Shown here: one piece after another, positions 45,301 through 54,300 of the stretch | Numbering within the stretch: position 1 is the stretch's first letter | Layout: every line of letters begins with the position of its first letter | DNA from: Pachyseris speciosa | Lineage: Eukaryota > Cnidaria > Anthozoa > Scleractinia > Pachyseridae | Length of the DNA stretch: 64,000 nucleotides | Assembly (NCBI GenBank): GCA_016490735.1 | Contig: JAEMWC010000369.1 | Location: forward strand, 398,501 to 462,500 | Direction of reading: 5' to 3' | Notes under the pieces: model-generated | The model's input: the letters and a program-made list of their open reading frames with translations, nothing else | Database searches by the model: none | What the model was told of the DNA's origin: nothing | Program-made: the position numbers and the translations under genes

Positions 45301-48300
45301 GCGCTCGTCAGCCCCAGAATAACTACAGTAGCGGGCCATCCTTTCTTCTTGTCCCAAAAAGGCGCATGTGGCATAATGTGCGGTCAAACGTGAAAGCAAG
45401 TGTGCCTGGTAGGTTGCCGCTTCTTATTCGTATTGTTTCGAGATTCAAGATAGCATGCTGACAGTTGCAAAGGAAAGCGAAAAAAAATCGTTAAGGAGAA
45501 AGCGAGGGAGAAATACTTGGCGTGACTCCAGCTGGTTGATCATTGACAGGTTAGACTAAAGTGGACTGCTACACTGAGGTGGCACACAAGGTCATTGACT
45601 CTGTAGCACGAAGCCATGGGGGTAAACCTTTATTCATCCCTTTGCGAGATGCTACACTGAGTTACCTCCAGCTGATTTAGCTTTCGCTATTGGTTCTTAT
45701 TTATGCAACTGGGTAAAGAGAAGAAAAGTGAAGATTGTCTATGTCAGCAACGCCAACCATACAGTGAATGATTTGTAAAGAGAACTTCTGACACGGCAGG
45801 CAGCCATTGTATCACTTCCTCCTGCACCAATCTTTGTGGCGGCGAAGATAAATTCTGGGACCGCAAACTCTGCCACACAAATGCCGATGTACGCTTACCT
45901 GTCTCTTTCATGTATCATTGCTCTTGCGTAGAGGGTTCTCGCTGCCCATTTTCTTCTGTTTCTTAAATCGGAATTATAAGATGTACATTAAATACTTCCA
46001 GGCAAAAGCTTCTGTCGATTAAGAAGCCACAGATCTATAGGTTTTCTTTAGATTAGTCTTTTTACTAGACGTTCTGAAGCCATTTCTAGTCCCGATGACC
46101 CTATTGTGTTCTCCACAAATTACCAATCTTGGGACCATGATTCATTTATTAATCTTATCTAACGTAAATAACTTTGAATGATGCTCGCTTCCTGCAGGAA
46201 CATCACACTTCTCCTCCAGCTCCTGTGAACTGGAATGTACTACTTTGCTATTTTATATCCCATTTATACTAAAAAGCATCACTTAATCAGAAGTTGTCCC
46301 TGGTTTGCTGAATGTGGCAACTGCATCCTACATGATGTCGAGTTGAGAAGTGTACTAGATCTATGCTCTGTTCTTATGGATCTATCTGGGTCAGCTGCAG
46401 CGAGATTTACTGCACTCTCTAGGATTTGGTTGCTAAGCTGATCTCTTCAGTGCAATTTTTCATGCAAAGCCTGTCGATCTATCTATATAAACATTAACGA
46501 TCTAATCAAGGGTCACTCGCAGTAAACTGCGAGAGTCCAACACGAGGCCTTTACTTCTTCACACACGGTTCATTGAAGGGATGTTCAATATATTCATTCA
46601 TTTTTCTAAAAAGAGTTACTAAATATTTCGAAGAAGAACGGTTTCCAAATTAAGTTTGTAACCGTCAATATCACACTGCAAGTGAACACGAATGCGTTCA
46701 TCAACAGGGTAACAAACTGTCAAAGATAATAATTATAATGATGATAATTATAATGATAATATTTATAATGATGATAATTATAATGAAGACTCTTTTAGCC
46801 ACTGGTCGTACAAGATTTCCAATTTTTTGCAATGGGCTGGCCTTCGACATTCAATAACTTCCTCTTTAAAAATTACTATTCCCTGTCCATCTACAATCTC
46901 TCCACTATTTTCAATTGATGACAGGAAAAGAAATCAAAGGACTATTATTCATTACTTGTACGCAAAAAATCACAGCTTCCTAATATCGTTCGTAAATTGC
47001 AGAATGACTTTAATTTCTCGTTTGATCAGCTGAGACAAATCTTCACTCTGCCACATTCTGTTGTACTTGAATCATATGTAAAAGGATTTCAGTTCAAAGT
47101 GATTAACTCTACTTTATATACAAATTCTAAATTACATAAAATAGGCTTCGAAACGGACGATTTGTGCTCATTTTGTAAGGCAGAATCGGAAACCTTATAC
47201 CACCTCTTGTATCAGTGTTCTTTTGTTAGGCAGTTCTGGAATGAATTTCAAGGTTATTGGCACCAACTCTCAAATCAGCAAATTCATCTTACTCTTAGAG
47301 ATGTTATATTTGGAATAATATCTAAACCATGCCCTTTACTTAACCTACTGAATTACTTTATAATAATTGGGAAACTGTTTCTATGGGACTGCAGAAGAAC
47401 CCAAATTCTATCCAAAATCCAAGGATTTCAAAGTAAAATAGTCATCAAATATGAAACCGAAAGAAAGATCAATAACACAAACTTCTTTAAGAAAAAGTGG
47501 GTACTATCCCCAGTTAATTGAAGATTTACATTACAAATGGTTTTTTGTGTGGTATTTACAATGATCGTAAGTGCAACTGTAACCCATTATAAGTCTCTTT
47601 TTCTTTTTTACTTCGTTAGTAGCAGCATTTAATTTAATATTGTAACCATTATGTGTAACTGTCACTAGTAAGTGATTTTAGTTTTGTAAATTAGGTTAGT
47701 AGTTTAAGTTAGTATTGTAAGTGTTGTAAGTAGAGTTAGTATTCTAAAGTTAATAAAAGTGGAGGGAAAAAATTATAATGATGATAATCTTCTCATAATG
47801 ATTTTTTTATATTTCCTGCAGAAGGGACAGAACTGCCCAAATTTCGGCATCAAATTCTCTTCGCCCATAACAGCAAGCGCCTCCTTCATAAAGTGCCGCC
47901 GTTGACTGAGGACCAAAAGCTTAACAGAGAGGCTCAGAGTTTTGCTATCAAGCTGGCAAGGCAAGGAAATATAACGCATTCTCCGTTACAAGATAGATTA
48001 GGAAAGGGAGAAAACGTTGCTCTCCGCTGCTCCTTAAAAGGTATATATCTTGTTAAATTTGAAATGAAAGATCCCACCTCTTACCGGACCCACTAAAAAT
48101 AGCCCTGTCACGGAAATCTACCTGGCCCTTGGACGCGGTTACGACATCAAAGGTGTCTTAGGCTTAATCCGCACAAAATCAACTGGCCTTAATTAATGGA
48201 GTGGCCATGTGAAGGATTCCACTGTATTGTGACCTTATTTAGCCCGGGGAATCCGCACAAAGTGGCTGTGCTGAATTTGAACTTTCACAGAATGTTTTTA

Positions 48301-51300
48301 CGTTGAAGCAATGACCATCAAACCTTGTGTCTCTTCCAAAAATCTGCCAATTGTTCAATGTTCATGTCACTACATGTTTCCACGGAAACAAGATTCTGAT
48401 AGCCATCGTTTTTCGAACTGACTACTTTTCTTGCTTGGCAGTTTCTCCTCTGACTGGAACTCGAGCAACAAATCTATGGTACGACGAAAGCAAAAAATTC
48501 AATTGGAATGCCAAATCACTCACACCAGCGACAGAGAGGTTTACGCAGATGGTATGGAAAAACACATCGAAAGTTGGTTTTGGCAGAGCGCAGTTTAAGG
48601 ACAAGGGTAATGGCTTCTACTAAGTATCATGTCAAATCTTTGAAATCAGTTTTAGTGCTGCTTTGTAATGGATAGTGCGGTGTAATGTAAACTGTACATG
48701 TGCATGGGCCCCTGGCATGTGCCTTAAGCTAAGGCCTTTCTCATCCCACTTACCTTACCTGGCCTAAGAGAATTTTCCTCGTGAAGATCTTGTGAAAGGA
48801 CTTCCAGTGACCGTCTTGTTTGAGAAAATTGTTTTGGTGGCAGCATTGATGAGATCCCGTGGAAACTTCTTGTTAATCCGAACTTAAGTTAGAACAGAGT
48901 TGGAGCAGAACCGCGACTTGTTAGTGAAGTTATTAATTTTTTTTCTGCCACTAACGCTATTCGTTTTGTCTGTATTCTATGAGTCCTGCCTTAGTTTTTT
49001 TCTTTTTTCTCTTACGCAGTATTTTGTTAGCATTTATTTTCTGGAGCAATCACAATTTCTGCATGTTATTTAATTTTTTATATGCTAATGTGAAACGATG
49101 GATCTTAAAATCGCCTCGCTAAACGTCAGGGGAATTGGAAATGACACCAAAACAAAGGAGGTGTTTAATTGTTTGAGATCTAAAAAAATCTCAATATACA
49201 TGTTGCAAGAAGTCCATTGTTCCAAAAATACCACAGACATATGGAAGTGTGAATGGGGCTACAAAGCGCTCTTCAGCTGCGGATCGAGCAACAAAGCAGG
49301 GGTCAGTATTCTCTTCAACAATAATTTTGATTTAGACATTATTAAATTTCTCCTAGACCCTAATGGTCGGTTTATCATTTGCGATATCGAAGCAGACGGC
49401 AAATTACTTGACCTTGGCTAGTATCTACGCTCCTAATAAGGATGATCCCGATTTCTTTAGCGTCTTCTTCGATCACCTTTCTGATTTCAAATGCGATGAA
49501 GTTATTATCGGCGGTGACTTCAATTTAGTATTAGATATTGAAAAAGACCGCAAAAAGAACGGAATTGCCGGAACTCACCATAACGCTTTGAGAGTGATAC
49601 AAGATGCGGCGGAAGATCTGGAGTTATGCGATGTTTGGAGAATCTTTAATCCAGAAAACAAAAGGTTTACCTGGCGACAGAGACAGCCAGATGTTCGGGT
49701 TTACCTCGGTGTAGGAACCTGACAAGGTTTTCTTTGTTTTATGTGGTATTGTTTTTCTGTACGCCATTGTTTAGAGTGTTTTGTTTTCTTTGTTTTATGA
49801 GGTATTGTTTTGCTGTACGCCATTGTTTAGAGTGTTTTGTTTTCTTTGTTTTATGTGGTATTATTTAGCTGTACGCTATTGTTTAGAATGTTTTGTTTTC
49901 TTTGTTTTATGTGGTATTGTTTTGCTGTACGCCATTGTTTAGAGTGTTTTGTTTTCTTTGTTTTATGTGGTATTGTTTTTCTGTACGCCATTGTTTAGAG
50001 TGTTTTGTTTTCTTTGTTTTATGTGGTATTGTTTTTCTGTACGCCATTGTTTAGAGTGTTTTGTTTTCTTTGTTTTATGTGGTATTGTTTTTCTGTACGC
50101 CATTGTTTAGAGTGTTTTGTTTTCTTTGTTTTATGTGGTATTGTTTTGCTGTACGCTATTGTTTAGAGTGTTTTGTTTTCTTTGTTTTACGTCATTCGTG
50201 AGTTTCACAGGTTCTTATACCGAGGTAGAGCCAGATGTTCAATGCAGACTCGATTTTTTCCTAGTAAGTCAGACTTCGTTGTGTAACTGTACTCAAACAG
50301 ATATCATTCCAGGTTTTAAAAGTGATCACTCCATGATAACGCTTAACCTATCCTTACACTCTAACCCAAGGGGAAACGGTTTCTGGAAGTTAAACACATC
50401 CCTCCTTGCCGATACTATTTTTATTGAAAAAATAAAGGCAACGATACAAAAGACGGCTAGCGAATACAAAGAGGACAACCTCGTGAACCCCTTGCTACTA
50501 TGGCAGGTGATAAAATTGAAAGTGCGTCAAGAATCAATCTCTTACTCAGCGTCCTTAAAAAGAGCGCAAATAAAGAAAGAAGACGAGTTGGAAAAAGAAA
50601 TCGCAACTTTAGAGAAACAGTTTGATAGCGCAGTCTGCTGTGATTCCTCGTACCAACATGCAACTGAGAGAATTAAGGTCTTAAAGTGCTACTACGATCA
50701 GAAAATCACTTGTCTTTTTTCTTCAAATTTCGAAAGTGTGTTTGCTTAACACCCGACTCGCGAAATTTCAAGCAGAAGACTGTCTACTTTGAGTGCAACT
50801 TTTTAATTTAACGGTCCGCCATTACCCACGTTCGTAACTGACTGATTAGGCCTCGGAGAGCTGGATCCAAGATAAAATGACGTCATATGCTCACTGGTTT
50901 AAAATTGCAGTGTGTGAATGCAGCTTATTAAGTATGCAAAACACGAGTTTGATAGTCTGAAAGCTCAAAATTCCCGTGCTGCATACTAAATCACCCGGGT
51001 TTACATGCACTGCATTCTTACTCTTGTGAGCTTTTTACGTTATTTTGTCCTCGATCCAGTTCTCTCAAGTTAGTAATGGCGGATCACTAAATAGAATATT
51101 TCAGTCAAAATAAAAAAATGATTGCTCCAAATTAAAGCTTGAAATTTTGCGAGTCGGTTGTTAAGCAAACACACTTTCGAAATTTGAAGAAAAAACGCAA
51201 GTGATTTTCTGATCGTAGTAGCCTTTTAAAAGAGGAACTCGAAAAAAATTTTTGAATACCGAACCAAAGGAGCTATTCTTCGGTCAAAGTCAAAGTGGAA

Positions 51301-54300
51301 AACGGTAAAAAACAAGCAAGGCTGGTTACACGGCTAGGAATATATATTTAAACCAATATTTCGGGAGGCACAGCCTTCCTTCATCAGGCTGTTACATATT
51401 ATGACCCTAAGATGAAACGACGTTACAGTTTTAAAAAAAGTTGTACATGTAACATGATATTATAATAAAGGTAAACAATACAACGTAAAATAAAAAAACG
51501 TTACAGTTTGAAAATTTGAAAAAAAAAAACGTAACATGAAGACAAAAAGATAGGTGTTATATTTCTTCTTTTCTGTTGATACCTAACGGTTCAAGAGTTT
51601 GACCTCTATCAATTAGATATGCTTCTCTGGCTCTTCGTACACCGTCACGATTAGATTTGGACAGTCAGTTCTAGTGGAATTAGTTGCATGTCAGAAGCGC
51701 TGTGACCGTTAGAGAGAAAATGTTCTGATACTGCAGTGGGTTTAGAGCTGTTAGTTTGTTTGTCGACTGTTCTACGATGTTCGTTGAAACGGTCCTTTAG
51801 TCGTCGTTTAGTTTCGCCTATGTATTGTTTGTGACAGTGATTGCATTGTACCATGTATATGACATTTTTGGAATTACAGTCAATGTGATGTTTGATAAAT
51901 CTAGTTTCGCCGGTGGAATGAAAAGTATAGGTTGTAAGTCCATCAGTTATGTAGTTGCATGTTAAACAGTTGTGGCCACAGCGAAAGGCACCAAGGGATT
52001 GATTATTTTGAGCAGGTTTACGTAGTTTAGCACTGACCAATAGATCGTTAAGATTGTTAGAACGTCGGAAAGCAACAAGAGGGGCAGCCTTGAAAACATC
52101 AACGCAGCGGGGAGATGAAGATAAAATGTTGTAGTGTTTGTGAATAATAGATGATACGGAGCGAATAGCTGGATTGTATATTATGACAAGGGGTACACGT
52201 GTAGGCTGGTTAGTATCGGAATTGCGTTGTTTGGGGGCAAGTGCTTCGGTACGTGAAATGTTGTAAACGCGTTGTATTTCGTTGTTGAGGAAAGAGAGAT
52301 TGTACCCACGTTTGTTGAGATAAGACTTGAGTTCGTTAAGACGGAGTGCGAACGTTTCGTCAGAAGAGCAGATGCGTCGAAGTCTGAGAGCTAAACTGAA
52401 TGGAATAGCTCTTTTGCTGTGTCTGGGATGGCAAGAGGATTGTAACAAGTAGACATGCTTGTCAGTAGCCTTAGTGTAAAGATCAGTAGTGATTTTACCG
52501 TTGTTCAGTGACACGTTGACGTCCAGAAAGGGTATGGATGAGAAAGAATAATTGGAAGTAAATTTAATTGTAGGGTGAATGTTGTTGAGATATGTGGTGA
52601 AGGTGTTGAGATCGTCTACTGTAACGTCGTTTCATCTTAGGGTCATAATATGTAACACCCTGATGAAGGAAGGCTGTGCCTCCCGAAATATTGGTTTAAA
52701 TATATATTCCTAGCCGTGTAACCAGCCTTGCTTGTTTTTTACCGTTTTCTAGTTTACAGTTTTATAGCTGGTTAGATCTATTACAGGATCCGGCTCTTCT
52801 ATTTTGCAACGGTGGTCCTTGCTATTAAGTATTTTCCAGTGTTTTCAAAAGTCAAAGTGGTATAATGAAGGTGAAAAGAACACTAAATACTTCCTCAGTC
52901 TTGAAAAGCGACACTATAAACAAGGCACAACAAGCCAATTAAAACTCAAGGACAATACCCTTGTCACATCTGACAAGGACATTTTAGCCGAATGCAAATC
53001 TTTCTATAAAGACCTCTGTACCTCGAAAATAGAAAACTCCCCCAATTTTAATTTTTTCCCGCAAACAAACCAAACTTTTCTAAGCCCTGCGGATCAACAG
53101 GCGTGCGACGGTATAATACGCAGAAGCCTTAAAGTCTATGGATTCGGGTAAAACGCCCGGCACAGACGGCCTTCCAGCTGAATTTTACAAATTGTTTTGG
53201 AATGATATCTCAACTTACCTTCTAGTTTCCGCTTTTAACTTTGCGTACGAGTCGGGTTGCTTATCTATCACCCAAAGACGTGTAATCATTAAACTTATTC
53301 CAAAAAAAGACACAGAGCCTTTTTATGTAAAAAATTGGCGTCCTATAACCCTCCTCAACACGGATTATAAAATCCCAGCAAAAGCTATTGCAAATCGTAT
53401 TAAGTCCGTGCTTCCAAGTCTTATGAACAACGATCAGACAGGTTTTATTAAAGGACCGTTCATCGGCGAAAATATACGACTTATTGATGGCATCATCAGA
53501 TTTTGAAAAAGCTTTCGATTCACTTGAATGGCCTTTCATTTTTGATACTCTACGCTTCTTTGGCTTTGGTCGATCAACTATTAATTGGGTAAGGACTTTT
53601 TATTGCAGAATTGAAAGCTGTATTCTCAACAATGGCTGGTCAAGCAAAATTTTCCAGCCTCAAAGAGGTGTTAGGCAAGGCTGCCCCTTTCACCATATTT
53701 ATTTATTCTGGCAGCGGAGATATTGGCCAAGTCAATCCGAAACAATAGGAGTATAATGGGTTTCTTTCTAGATAACAAGGAAATTAAGATAAGTCAATAT
53801 GCTGATGATACTACTCTTATCTTAAATGGGTCTAAAGACACCCTTGTTTCAGCCCTGCAATTATTAGATGATTTCGGTAAGATATCCGGCCTCAGGCTCA
53901 ATGATAGCAAAACGGAAGCTCTTTAGATTGGTTCTAAGACTGGTCATGAGAAAATCCTCGTGCCAGGAAAGAACTTCAAATGCCCAAGATGCAAAGTCAG
54001 AACGCTAGGCTTATGGCTTTCAACTGATCCAGATCTGGCGATAACCTTGAACTATAAAGAACAAATTGAAAAAATTAGGAAATTATTAAGCTGCTGGAAA
54101 TACCGGAGGCTCATACTGCTAGGGAAAATCGCTAGCCGCATCACTGATCGTTTACCTACTTGCCTCGTTGCGCTCAAACCATTGTGCTCTAAAAGAAATA
54201 AACGAAATTTTTTATCAGTTCTTATGGAATGGAAAAGGCGACAAAATAAAGAGGAAAGTCATGATTAACGAACCCCGAAATGGCGGTCTAAGAATGATTG

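Larger units (their letters stand above)
44205..45470 (+). repeat. tandem genomic duplication (about 635-bp unit) containing CAP exons 4 and 5
   Basis: The two units start near GACGTCTCCACACAATAG (44214) and GACGTCCTCACACCATAA (44848). They share intron DNA (AAAATGCAAAC, CACTTTCGGTT, TGGTGGAGT, AAAAATACGACT) as well as the exon. The duplication therefore covered genomic DNA including the intron, not cDNA. Confidence 0.8.

Noticed and set aside
49735..50200. CRISPR-like array of evenly spaced repeats
   Set aside because: Repeats are directly contiguous 56-bp units with no spacers, in eukaryotic DNA inside a mobile element.
50117..50749. 210-codon ORF starting in Phe/Leu/Cys-rich sequence
   Set aside because: Begins in the minisatellite and runs into interrupted LINE ORF2; not a gene.
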